A stretch of DNA of 64,000 nt, taken from positions 1 through 64,000 of the forward strand of contig CAZLVL010000003.1 of the NCBI GenBank assembly GCA_964563155.1, given 5' to 3'. Shown here in pieces: positions 8,533 to 17,309 of this stretch. Each line of letters opens with the position of its first letter. Position 1 is the first letter of the stretch. The notes below the pieces were generated by a model. The model made no database searches. It was not told the DNA's origin and saw nothing but the letters and a program-made list of their open reading frames with translations. The position numbers and the translations under genes are program-made. The stretch comes from DUPQ01 sp964563155 (GTDB lineage Bacteria > Bacillota > Clostridia > DUPQ01).

Positions 8533-9132
8533 ATGAGTCGAGCTGATTATCTAAATAAAATTAAAGAGCGAATAATTGAGTCACCTAAAGGTTCTATATT
8601 TATAACTTCAGATTTTTTTGATATCGCTGATACGGATGTGGTAAATAAAAGTTTATCTAGACTTACTAAAACTAATCTTATTCGACGAGTAATGAGAGGG
8701 ATTTATGAATATCCTGAGCATAGTGACTTTTTAAATGAATTTGTTGCTCCATCCCCTAACAAGGTTGCCCGTGCATTAGCCAGAAATTATGGATGGACTA
8801 TTGTTCCATCAGGTGATACAGCTTTAAACATCTTAGGCTTATCGACGCAAGTTCCAACAGTATGGTCTTATGTTAGTGATGGTTCTTACAAAACATATAA
8901 GTTCAGCAAAGTTATCTTGCAATTTAAACCTACAACCAATAAAGAGATAACAGATATTACTTACAAAACTGCTCTTGTTATACAAGCAATAAAAGCTCTG
9001 GGAAAAGACAATATAAATTACAAGATAATTCAAAAGATATCAAATAGCTTAACATTAGAAGAAAAAGAGGTTATGCTTGTTGAAGCAAAGCATGCTAGAG
9101 CATGGATATATGAGACTATAAAAAAAATATAA
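8533..9132 (+). CDS. DUF6088 / AbiEi-like antitoxin, apparently orphan
   Basis: This 199-residue protein matches the DUF6088 group of AbiEi-like antitoxins. Residues 1-60 form a winged-helix region with a RRVMRGIYEYP end. The middle has SGDTALNILGLSTQVP (93-108), typical of the family, and the C-terminus HARAWIYETIKKI matches the usual family end, so the length is normal. The frame is open further upstream into the low-complexity tract, but GAGGTG six bases before ATG 8533 fixes the start. Normally a nucleotidyltransferase toxin follows; here only a short remnant does. It probably still represses its own promoter. It is divergent from the ABC exporter. Confidence 0.8.
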   Translation: MSRADYLNKIKERIIESPKGSIFITSDFFDIADTDVVNKSLSRLTKTNLIRRVMRGIYEYPEHSDFLNEFVAPSPNKVARALARNYGWTIVPSGDTALNILGLSTQVPTVWSYVSDGSYKTYKFSKVILQFKPTTNKEITDITYKTALVIQAIKALGKDNINYKIIQKISNSLTLEEKEVMLVEAKHARAWIYETIKKI

Positions 9133-9220
9133 ACTTGGAGAAATACCACCCTTTGATGAGTTGCTATCCACTATAAGATTATTAGAATCAGAAATTAATA
9201 AAATTAAATCTTCTTTTTAG
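9128..9220 (+). pseudogene. Short coding remnant after the orphan antitoxin
   Basis: Directly after the antitoxin stop, the frame one base over reads 30 residues, including GEIPPFDELLSTIRLLESEI, before a TAG. It looks like real protein sequence: a proline turn followed by an amphipathic helix. It connects to the antitoxin frame through a run of eight A (9120-9127), so it could be a C-terminal extension cut off by a one-base slip, or the last piece of a deleted toxin gene. I cannot decide which. It has no start codon of its own. Confidence 0.4.
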
Positions 9221-9321
9221 CATTATATACTTAACAGACAAGATTATTCTTGCTTACTAATCTAAAAGCAAAGTATCTCTTATGCTATAATAACCTTATC
9301 TTGGACAAGGATAAAATAGAT

Positions 9322-10449
9322 ATGAATAGAAAGACTCACTCCAGAAGAAAAAAGAAAATAAGCCAAAACACAAAAACATTTATAGCAGCCCTTAGCTTTG
9401 GACTACTAAGCCTACTTGTTTTTCTAATTACTAAATATATACCTTCTTTTACCAATGGTATTTATAGCAGATGGTCAATAAAAGCTATGCAGGTTTTATC
9501 TAAAGTCTTTTCTTTTGCTTCTTTTTCTATAGCGGAGGTCTTAATATATCTTTTATCTGTTGGGTTATTAATTTATATAATCTTTTTAATAAGAAATATG
9601 GTGAAATACAAAAACCCAGGACAGAGATTTGTAAGATTTATAGCAATCTTGCTTTTAATAGCCAGTATTGGAGCATTTTCCTTCTATGGTCTTTGGGGTG
9701 GTATGTACTATTCCAAGGGACTGGATAACTTACTAAGAGTTGAAACAAAGGACAGATACTTAGTTGAGCTAATAGAATTAAACAAACACCTATTAGATAA
9801 GGCAAATACTTACTCTAAGGCTGTGACTAGAAATGAACAAGGATATTTCACAGGCTATGGCTTTGATGGTTATGCAACTTTATCTGCTCAAGCTGCATCT
9901 TTAATAAGTGGAAAAAATGAAGAAAATCCAAAGTATGTAATATCCTCAGAAGCCTGGTCCTATACCATGACTACAGGCATCTTTACCTTTTTAACAGGTG
10001 AGGCCAATGTAAACAAGAATGATTTAGCTATTAGTTTACCCTTTACCTGTACCCATGAAATAGCTCATAGAAATGGCATAACATCAGAAGATGAAGCAAA
10101 CTTCTTTGCTTTTTACTCTTTAATAAATTCAGACAACTTAAACCTTAAATATAGCGCCTACTCTATGGCCCTTCTTTATTCTATGAACTCTTTATACTCA
10201 AAAGATAAAGACACTTATATGGAAATAAGGGGGATGTATAGCGAAGAGTTAAGTCATGATTATAAAAGGTATCATGAACACTGGGCCCAATATGAAGGAA
10301 AGGTAGCAGAAATATCATCTAAGACTAATGACCTTTACTTAAAAGCCCAAGGACAAAAAGATGGAGTAGCCAGCTATGGTAGAGTTACAGACTTGCTCTT
10401 ATGGTGGCATGAACAAGAAATAGTGGAAGGTAAGACTATTAAAAGGTAA
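9322..10449 (+). CDS. DUF3810 membrane protein, putative zinc metalloprotease
   Basis: The 375-residue protein has three predicted membrane helices (about 18-37, 70-91, 106-123) and then a large outer domain with HEIAH at 245-249 and SEDEAN following, the pattern of a gluzincin-type zinc site. This matches the DUF3810 family, common in Clostridia and of unknown substrate. I chose ATG 9322, preceded by AAGGA, over an in-frame TTG at 9250. The gene starts a plus-strand run with a Nudix gene five bases later and a GNAT gene. Peptidase activity is inferred from the motif only. Confidence 0.75.
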   Translation: MNRKTHSRRKKKISQNTKTFIAALSFGLLSLLVFLITKYIPSFTNGIYSRWSIKAMQVLSKVFSFASFSIAEVLIYLLSVGLLIYIIFLIRNMVKYKNPGQRFVRFIAILLLIASIGAFSFYGLWGGMYYSKGLDNLLRVETKDRYLVELIELNKHLLDKANTYSKAVTRNEQGYFTGYGFDGYATLSAQAASLISGKNEENPKYVISSEAWSYTMTTGIFTFLTGEANVNKNDLAISLPFTCTHEIAHRNGITSEDEANFFAFYSLINSDNLNLKYSAYSMALLYSMNSLYSKDKDTYMEIRGMYSEELSHDYKRYHEHWAQYEGKVAEISSKTNDLYLKAQGQKDGVASYGRVTDLLLWWHEQEIVEGKTIKR

Positions 10450-10453
10450 GACT

Positions 10454-10981
10454 ATGGAAAAATGGGACTTGTATGATAAGAACAGGAAATATAGAGGGGT
10501 AAGTAAGAGAAGAGACGAAAAATTTCTTCCAGGGGACTACCACATTGTAGTACATATCTGTATCTTTGATTCTAATAAGAGGATGCTTATTCAAAAGAGA
10601 AACTCTAACAAAAAAGATTGGCCCAATCTTTGGGACCTTTCAGTAGCAGGCAGTGCCCAACACAAAGAAGACTCATCCACCTGTGCCATGAGAGAAATAA
10701 AAGAAGAGATAGGATTAGATGTTGATTTATCTGATGAAAGGCCATATATTACCATACACTTCAAATATGGCTTTGACGACTACTATATTCTAAAAAAAGA
10801 TTTAGATGTAGATGGTTTACTTTTACAAAAAGATGAAGTTGATTCTATAAAATGGGCTGACAAAGATGAGATTCTCAGACTCTTAGATGAAGGCTCTTTT
10901 GTCCCCTATCAAAAGTCTTTAATCCAACTTCTTTTTGATATGATAAAGATTAGGGGTGCCCACTCCTATTATGACTTTTAG
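10454..10981 (+). CDS. Nudix hydrolase, isopentenyl-diphosphate isomerase-like type
   Basis: This 175-residue protein carries a perfect Nudix box from G66 to L88: G, five residues, E72, seven residues, then REIKEEIGL. The metal-binding glutamates are all present. The N-terminal layout (DxxxRxRGVSKRRDE, then a PGDYHIVVH strand) is that of the subgroup annotated as Nudix proteins resembling IPP isomerase, which act on unknown diphosphate substrates. It lies between the DUF3810 gene and a GNAT gene with tight spacing, so the three are probably one transcript. Substrate cannot be told from sequence. Confidence 0.85.
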   Translation: MEKWDLYDKNRKYRGVSKRRDEKFLPGDYHIVVHICIFDSNKRMLIQKRNSNKKDWPNLWDLSVAGSAQHKEDSSTCAMREIKEEIGLDVDLSDERPYITIHFKYGFDDYYILKKDLDVDGLLLQKDEVDSIKWADKDEILRLLDEGSFVPYQKSLIQLLFDMIKIRGAHSYYDF

Positions 10982-10989
10982 GAGACTGT

Positions 10990-11505
10990 ATGGATTTAAG
11001 ATTAGAAGTATCAAAAATAGAAAATCTTAAAAAGATAAAAGCCATTTATGAAGATGGCAGACAAGCCCTAAAGAAGATGAATATAGATCAATGGCAAGAC
11101 GGCTATCCTAAAGAGCCCTTGATAATTGAAGACATTAAAAAAGCAATCTCCTATTCTGTCTTTTACCAAAATGACCTTGTAGCTACTGTGGTCTTTTTTA
11201 TTGGAATAGAAGAAGATTATAATAAGATAGATGATGGAAGATGGATAAGCAATTCATCCATATATGGAGTGATCCATAGAATAGCAGTTAAGGAAGGCTT
11301 CAAAGGGAAAAATGTTGCTTCCTTCATAATCTCTAAAGCTGTAGAAATGGCTAAAAAAGAACAAGTAAAAAGCATAAGAATTGATACCCATGAGGATAAT
11401 ATTCCTATGCAAAAAATGTTAAAAAAGAATAACTTTATTCACTGTGGCCTTATACATCTAAAAGATGGCTCTCCCAGGTGGGCCTTTGAAAAACTTTTAG
11501 ATTAA
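10990..11505 (+). CDS. GNAT-family N-acetyltransferase
   Basis: A 171-residue single-domain GNAT protein. The acetyl-CoA-binding region is visible as IHRIAVKEGFKGKNVASFII, where the usual R/Q-x-x-G-x-G/A loop appears as FKGKNVA, followed by SIRIDTHEDNIPMQKMLKKN, the typical motif-B asparagine and helix. The ribosome binding site AGGAG overlaps the stop of the Nudix gene, so translation is coupled. It would acetylate a small molecule or protein amine; the acceptor is unknown. Confidence 0.82.
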   Translation: MDLRLEVSKIENLKKIKAIYEDGRQALKKMNIDQWQDGYPKEPLIIEDIKKAISYSVFYQNDLVATVVFFIGIEEDYNKIDDGRWISNSSIYGVIHRIAVKEGFKGKNVASFIISKAVEMAKKEQVKSIRIDTHEDNIPMQKMLKKNNFIHCGLIHLKDGSPRWAFEKLLD

Positions 11506-11506
11506 A

Positions 11507-12751
11507 TCAATAATACTTAGAATCACAAATCTTATCCAAGCAATATCTGCCCTCAATAGGGGCTTTTCTATTTATCCATCTTCCTCCAGTAAAGTCTGGA
11601 ATAGCTACAGGCAAAGAACCCATGGCAATAGAGTCTTCAGATAAACTAGTTATACTCATCCAAGTAGCAGTATCGTAGGCATCTATAGGGGTATCAGTTC
11701 TAGCCATAACACTTTCTAAAAAGGCTCTTAGGACTAGGTAGTCCATGCCGTCATGGCCTGCTACAACTCCCTTTTCTTCATACCATTTCCATATGGGGTG
11801 TTTGTATTGCTTATAGTATTGTTCAAAAGGCTCCCAAGCATGGTCCCAGCCCTTTCTAGGACTCACCCCATCTATATGAAAGGACATATTATCTTCTAAC
11901 CAGATAGCTCTTGTACCTTGAAGCCTATTACCTCTAGAGTAGGGTCTTGGCAAGGATGTATCATGGATTAATAGTATTGTTTCTCCATGGGCACACTTAA
12001 TCATAGTTGTTACAATGTCTCCTTGGGCAAAATCAAAGTTAGCTAAAGGATCATCTTCTCCCTTATGTCTTCTAACCCAATCATTAATGCCCCTACTTTT
12101 AGAAGCCATAGAGGTCAAACTAATCATCCTATTTCCCCTATTTACAGAAAGCCATTTAGCAATTGGTCCTAATTGATGGGTTGGATAAAGGTCTCCATTT
12201 CTATGCATATAGTTATTAAGCCTATAGTGGCGGTTCTCTACTCCACAAGCAACCTCTTCTCTTAAGTCATGTTGGTAGCCCCCCTGGGCATGGATTAACT
12301 CTCCAAATATTCCTTGTTTAACCATATTTAAGACGGTTAACTCAGTCTTACCATAACAGCAGTTTTCCAACATCATTAAAGGAGTTCCAGTGACTTCATA
12401 GGTTCTAACTAAGTCCCAAGCTTCTTCTATAGAAGAGGCTCCTCCTACCTCTGTAGCAGTATAAATGCCAGCTTTCATAAAATCTATACAGATGCTGGCA
12501 TGGGTCTCCCAAGAGGTAGCAACAATAACTGCATCTATATCTGATCTTTTTAATAGCTCTTTATAATCTAGGGTTTTAAAAGGCATAATAGACCTTTTCT
12601 TAAAGACCTTGTCACAAGCTTCATCTACTCGGTCTTGATATACATCACAAAGTGCAGTTACATTAATATCGTCCATAGTATCTAAAACAATATTTAAAAG
12701 TGAAGCACCTCTCTTACTCAAACCCACAAAAGCTAAATTAACCTTTTCCAA
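11507..12751 (-). CDS. Gfo/Idh/MocA family protein resembling GH109 glycosidases
   Basis: A 414-residue protein with an N-terminal NAD-binding Rossmann fold (FVGLSKRGASLL near 8-19). Blocks such as MMLENCCYGKTELTVLNMV, GGYQHDLREEVACGVENRHY and LYPTHQLGPIAKWL are characteristic of the GH109 group, which hydrolyses alpha-N-acetylgalactosaminides by an NAD-dependent redox mechanism. No secretion signal is seen, so it should act on internalised sugars. It starts at TTG (12751) after a run of six G. It converges with the GNAT gene and diverges from the URO-D gene. True glycosidase activity is a family inference; a dehydrogenase is the alternative. Confidence 0.75.
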   Translation of the reverse strand: MEKVNLAFVGLSKRGASLLNIVLDTMDDINVTALCDVYQDRVDEACDKVFKKRSIMPFKTLDYKELLKRSDIDAVIVATSWETHASICIDFMKAGIYTATEVGGASSIEEAWDLVRTYEVTGTPLMMLENCCYGKTELTVLNMVKQGIFGELIHAQGGYQHDLREEVACGVENRHYRLNNYMHRNGDLYPTHQLGPIAKWLSVNRGNRMISLTSMASKSRGINDWVRRHKGEDDPLANFDFAQGDIVTTMIKCAHGETILLIHDTSLPRPYSRGNRLQGTRAIWLEDNMSFHIDGVSPRKGWDHAWEPFEQYYKQYKHPIWKWYEEKGVVAGHDGMDYLVLRAFLESVMARTDTPIDAYDTATWMSITSLSEDSIAMGSLPVAIPDFTGGRWINRKAPIEGRYCLDKICDSKYY

Positions 12752-12945
12752 TCTTTTGCCCCCCTAAATTTCTTCTTCATCTTGTGTATTATATCATGCA
12801 AGCATATTTCATAGATAGATAAATGTGGTAAAATAGCCATTGTGAGCTTTACTCTTCTTATCTTTCTTAGTTAGAATAATAAGAGTTATATGGGTAAATA
12901 TAAAGAAAAATAAAGAGAAAAAAAGAAAAGAATAAAGGGATTAAT

Positions 12946-14079
12946 ATGAACTCTAGACAAAGACTAACAGCAGTGCTAAATGGACAAATACCTGACCATG
13001 TTCCTGTATCTCCTGATATTTCTCAGATGATACCTATAAAAAGAACAGGACTTCCCTATTGGGATATATATCTATATCAAAGAATACCCAAATGGAAAGC
13101 ATATATAGATAGTGTTAAGTATTTTGGTTTTGACTCTCTAATGGATGGCTTTGCTAATATTGCCTTTGAAGAGTTGGGTGAAATGGAAAATATTTGGACA
13201 GAGTGTATTGTCTTTAGAGATGATTCTAATATCATTACCCAAAGCTATAGAGAAGTTGACGGGAAAAAAGAATGGCAGTCTACAGTAAATGTCTATAGAA
13301 AAGACAATCCCCCTTCTTGGGATGTTCACCCTCATTTAATCAAAAGACCCTTAATTCCTGATTCTTATGAACCTGTTACAGATGTTAGCACATGGCCTAC
13401 TGGTGAAGCCCTCTTAAAATGGGTTAAAGAAGAAATGGGAGACCATGGTTTAGTAGGTGTAACTTGTGGAACCTCTATAGTTCTTAAAAATGAAGAAATG
13501 GTATATGACTTTTATGATAACCCCCATAAATACTATGATAAAAGAGATGAACTTTTAGAATACTATGAAAAACGATTACATAAACTCATGTCTTTAGAAC
13601 ATAAACCAGACTTTATTGGTACAGGTGGATCTGGTTCTTTAATATTTCAAACTCCTGAAATATTTAGAGAACTAGCCTTTCCTATTGTCAAAAAAGTTGC
13701 TGAGCTTTGCAAACAATATAATATACCTTCCCATGTTCATTCCTGTGGTCCAGAAACTGAACTAGTAAAGATGCTAGCTTTAGAGACAGATTTAACAGTT
13801 ATAGATCCTTTGGAGATTGCACCTATGGGAGATTGTGATCTAAAGGAATTGAAAAAGCTATATGGAGACAAGATTGTCCTAAAGGGTAACCTTCATACCA
13901 CTGATGTAATGCTTAGAGGTTCTGTAGAAGATGTAAAAGAAGCCTGCAAAAGAGCTCTTGATGATGCCATGGAAGGTGGCGGCTTTATCCTATCTACAGG
14001 AGATCAATGCGGTAGAGATACACCTGATGAAAATCTTTTTGCCATGATTGAAACTGCTAAGACCTATGGAAGGTATTAG
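12946..14079 (+). CDS. Uroporphyrinogen decarboxylase family protein (not HemE)
   Basis: This 377-residue protein has the URO-D/MtaA fold signature near the C-terminus: HVHSCGPETELVKML, LTVIDPLEIAPMGDCDL, LKGNLHTTDVMLRG and GGFILSTGDQCGRDTP. The His and Cys in HVHSCG resemble the zinc site of corrinoid methyltransferases in this family, so a methyltransferase or demethylase role is likelier than heme synthesis; no other heme genes are near. ATG 12946 has AAAGGGA six bases upstream. It is divergent from the GH109-like gene, and the two may share regulation in the 194-base gap. Its 3' end overlaps the convergent ABC permease by 23 bases. Confidence 0.75.
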   Translation: MNSRQRLTAVLNGQIPDHVPVSPDISQMIPIKRTGLPYWDIYLYQRIPKWKAYIDSVKYFGFDSLMDGFANIAFEELGEMENIWTECIVFRDDSNIITQSYREVDGKKEWQSTVNVYRKDNPPSWDVHPHLIKRPLIPDSYEPVTDVSTWPTGEALLKWVKEEMGDHGLVGVTCGTSIVLKNEEMVYDFYDNPHKYYDKRDELLEYYEKRLHKLMSLEHKPDFIGTGGSGSLIFQTPEIFRELAFPIVKKVAELCKQYNIPSHVHSCGPETELVKMLALETDLTVIDPLEIAPMGDCDLKELKKLYGDKIVLKGNLHTTDVMLRGSVEDVKEACKRALDDAMEGGGFILSTGDQCGRDTPDENLFAMIETAKTYGRY

Positions 14080-16396
14080 GCTCTTTTAGTATCTTTTTTC
14101 TGTTGTATTGAATAAAAAGAAGACCTAATAGAAGAAGGCTTATTAAGGCTATAGAAATAGCTTGAATAATACTAGAAAGGTTTTTAGCAAGTAATTTGTT
14201 ACCAAAAAGATATACATTAAACAAGACATTATTAAAAGAACTTGTACCTAAATAGGATAAAAAGGCTGGAGAAATTAAGGCAAATATGGATATTCCCATG
14301 GTTAAGATTCTTTGGCCAGTAATATTTGATAAAAAAGAAACAAATATTGAAGCTAGAAGAAGACCAGTAAATTTTGCTAAGGTAAGGTAAATTGTATATT
14401 GAGAAATTTTAAGATTAAAATCTATAAACTCTAACCCTTCAATACAAGCCACAGGGGCATTTAATGAGCCGAACCCACTTTCTTTTGCAAACTTAAATAT
14501 ATAGGGTAGATAAACTATAAGCATGGTAAGAAGTGTTGTTAGAAGAGATATGAGCATCTTATACCAAAAAGTTCTTTTTCTACCATACACTGTGGAGCTT
14601 ATAACATCATAGGTGTTATTGCTTTTTTCTTGGGCAAAAAGATTGGACAAAGAAAGGATGACTAACAAGAGGGCAAAAATTGAAGTAGTGGTAGTTGTTC
14701 TTCCATCTGTAAAAAATGAGTTATATGCTTTTTCATATACAAAGGAAACTTTTGCTTTAAGCTCCTCATCTTCTATAGATTCTTGCATTTCTTTTAAATG
14801 CTTATCTTTATCTATAAGTTTAGTCAAGACTTCCAGTTGTTGATCATATCTTCTATAGGAATCTTCTTTTTGCATTTTAAAAGTATCTTCATATGCTTTT
14901 TCTAGTAAAGCTGTCTTTTCTAAAGATATGGGACCTTCTAATTCTTTCATGTAATACATATAGATATAGTCTTTAGTGCTTAGCATCTCTTCTGGTTTTA
15001 AGGCCCTTACAGTAAAAAGTTGAAATAGTAAAAAGAATATAAGGATAAAGAGGCTAGGATTTATAATCATACTTTTAAAACCTTCATACTTAAAGACCCC
15101 TGTCATTACCGATTTTTTCTTTAATTTTCCAAGTCTTTTTCTTCTTTGAATAGTCTCTTTTTCCTTTTGTCTATTAAAGATGAATATAGTAAGAGATGAT
15201 AATAAGAGATAAGAAAAAGAAGATAAGATAAGAAATACTGGGACAAAGGGCACTGGGAAATTTCCAATATTTAGGTTGAGATAGCTTCCAATGATTTTTC
15301 CACTATCTAAAAAAGAATAGATATTTAAAAACTTTAAAAGATTAAAGATAGAAGCATATGGTATAGCCTTATACAAAACAAGAGATAGCCCTAGACATAC
15401 AAGTACTGAAATAATAGCAAGCATTGAATCTTGTATCAGTACAAAAAGAAAAAGAACAAAAGACATAACAAGAAGAGAGGCTAGTAGCAAAAAGAGAATA
15501 TATAATACTAAGTAGTTAGCTACACTCATATTAAAAATGGAAGACTGAAAACCATAAAGGCTTTGTAAGGGCATAGAAAGGTCTCCAAAACCATAAAGAA
15601 TATATGATGTAAGATAGGTTGAAAGGGTAAGCAATAATACACTTGTAATACAAAGGGCTGTAGCACTTAGAATTTTTGAAAACATTAAAAGTTTTCTTCC
15701 CCTTTTCATGGTTTTAAGAAGGGACAAATTCTCATTATCTCTATCTTGAAGGTATACAAAAAACCCTATAAAAACTACTGACAAGAGAATAAAAACAGGA
15801 GTCAATTCATTTCTAGTTGCAGTGATTACACCTTTTGAGCTATTAAAGCTTAAATCAAATAAGGGAAGTTGAGAAAAGTCATTACTGGTCTTTATGGCAT
15901 TTCTTTTTGAAAAAGGTGAACTAGCAAAGATAGGAGAAGACTGCATCATAGTAGCCTTTTTATCAATTTCTTTTCTGTATTGTAAATAAGAGTTAACTGT
16001 ATCCAGTTCAACAATCTTGCTTCTAAGCAAGGTGGAATCAAAAAAATAGTTACCGGTCAAAGAAGGATATAGTCCTAAGTCTATGTTTTTAATAATGATT
16101 TTAATATCGTAATCTGGATATCTCTTTTCAAAGCTATCCATATTTAAAAAAGGGCCCATAAGAGAGTATTCATTTGCTATCTGGTACTCTTTTAGAAAAA
16201 ATCTCGCTTCTTCACTCTCCATATCCATGAGCTTTTCATCAATTCTTTTAATAGCAAAAATATCTGAATTCATCCCTATAGAAATCTTTTCATTTAAGTA
16301 TAAGGTCAAGATGTTTGCAATTGTTAACAAAAGCAAGAAGATAATAGTGGCCTTGTTAAAAAAGATTTTTTTAAGTTCATACCTTAAAAGATTCAC
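14057..16396 (-). CDS. Double-length ABC-2 type permease
   Basis: A 779-residue permease made of two similar halves. Each half starts with a short cytoplasmic end and one helix (LLRYELKKIFFNKATIIFLL at the N-terminus; KYEGFKSMIINPSLFILIFF in the middle), then a large outer loop, then a block of about five helices. This is two ABC-2 permeases in one chain, so a single copy may suffice per transporter. It starts with GTG in a four-base GTGA overlap with the ATPase stop, so the two are coupled. With two upstream lipoprotein genes it forms a four-gene operon. Likely an exporter or cell-envelope remodelling transporter; substrate unknown. Confidence 0.75.
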   Translation of the reverse strand: MNLLRYELKKIFFNKATIIFLLLLTIANILTLYLNEKISIGMNSDIFAIKRIDEKLMDMESEEARFFLKEYQIANEYSLMGPFLNMDSFEKRYPDYDIKIIIKNIDLGLYPSLTGNYFFDSTLLRSKIVELDTVNSYLQYRKEIDKKATMMQSSPIFASSPFSKRNAIKTSNDFSQLPLFDLSFNSSKGVITATRNELTPVFILLSVVFIGFFVYLQDRDNENLSLLKTMKRGRKLLMFSKILSATALCITSVLLLTLSTYLTSYILYGFGDLSMPLQSLYGFQSSIFNMSVANYLVLYILFLLLASLLVMSFVLFLFVLIQDSMLAIISVLVCLGLSLVLYKAIPYASIFNLLKFLNIYSFLDSGKIIGSYLNLNIGNFPVPFVPVFLILSSFSYLLLSSLTIFIFNRQKEKETIQRRKRLGKLKKKSVMTGVFKYEGFKSMIINPSLFILIFFLLFQLFTVRALKPEEMLSTKDYIYMYYMKELEGPISLEKTALLEKAYEDTFKMQKEDSYRRYDQQLEVLTKLIDKDKHLKEMQESIEDEELKAKVSFVYEKAYNSFFTDGRTTTTTSIFALLLVILSLSNLFAQEKSNNTYDVISSTVYGRKRTFWYKMLISLLTTLLTMLIVYLPYIFKFAKESGFGSLNAPVACIEGLEFIDFNLKISQYTIYLTLAKFTGLLLASIFVSFLSNITGQRILTMGISIFALISPAFLSYLGTSSFNNVLFNVYLFGNKLLAKNLSSIIQAISIALISLLLLGLLFIQYNRKKILKEPNTFHRS

Positions 16397-17295
16397 TCAC
16401 TTATCCCTCTTTCTCTTTCTTCTTCAAAGACAAAAAGATAAAGATCCTCTAAAGATGGCCTTATGGCTTGGTGTTTATATAAATTAAGGTCTTTATCCGC
16501 TTCTTTGTCATTTAGCAAAATACGAACCATTAACTTATCAACACTTTTTTGAATGTTACTGACATTGAACTTTTTAACTATTTCTGATAATTGATTTTCA
16601 TCAGCCTCTATTTCTACCACCTTTTCCCTTAAAGATGAAGTAAGTGTGCTTGGACTATCATAATGGACAAGATTTCCTTTTTTAATCATTAAAATCTTTT
16701 TAGCTATATACTCCACATCTGAGACCACATGGGTAGCTATAATAACTATCTTATCCAGAGCATAGGAGGATATGAGGTTTCTCATTCTTATCCTCTCTTT
16801 TGGATCTAAGCCTGCTGTAGGCTCATCTAGTATAAGGATTTTAGGGTCTCCCATTAAAGCTTGAGCAAGCATAAGCCTTTGCTTCATACCGCCTGAATAA
16901 CTTCCAATTCTTCTATTGGCTACATCTAAAAGATTAAGAGACTTTAGGATTGAAGGAATACTTTGAGAAATATCTTTTTTATTCATGGCCTTTAAAGAAC
17001 CAATATAGGCTAAAAACTGAGCTCCAGTAAAACTTGGATAAAGACCATGGTGCTGGGGCATATAGCCCAAGATTGACCTATATGCTGGCCCCAAGCTTTT
17101 AATGTCCTGTCCATTTATGAGGACTTGACCAGAGTCGCTATCAATACTGTCAGTTATTATTCTAATTAGGGTAGTTTTACCTGCCCCATTAGGACCTAGT
17201 AGACCATATACCCCACTATCTAGGGTGGCAGAAAAATTATTTAGAGCCTTAATCTCTCCATAGCTTTTATTTAAATTATCAAGGCTTAGTTGCAC
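16393..17295 (-). CDS. ABC transporter ATP-binding protein
   Basis: A 300-residue ATPase of the ABC-2/drug-export type. Walker A GPNGAGKTT is at 34-42, the signature YSGGM at 133-137 and Walker B LILDEP near 154-159, followed by AGLDPKERIR and the switch histidine in IATHVVSD. The extra 90 C-terminal residues are typical of this exporter class. It starts at GTG, with AGGAGG seven bases before. It drives the double-length permease encoded next, and it follows two lipoprotein genes with 14-base spacing. Confidence 0.9.
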   Translation of the reverse strand: MQLSLDNLNKSYGEIKALNNFSATLDSGVYGLLGPNGAGKTTLIRIITDSIDSDSGQVLINGQDIKSLGPAYRSILGYMPQHHGLYPSFTGAQFLAYIGSLKAMNKKDISQSIPSILKSLNLLDVANRRIGSYSGGMKQRLMLAQALMGDPKILILDEPTAGLDPKERIRMRNLISSYALDKIVIIATHVVSDVEYIAKKILMIKKGNLVHYDSPSTLTSSLREKVVEIEADENQLSEIVKKFNVSNIQKSVDKLMVRILLNDKEADKDLNLYKHQAIRPSLEDLYLFVFEEERERGISE

Positions 17296-17309
17296 CAGAC
17301 ACCTCCTTG

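Noticed and set aside
14057..14079. Overlap of the URO-D and ABC permease 3' ends as a sign of misassembly
   Set aside because: Both proteins end normally and a 23-base convergent overlap is common in compact genomes.
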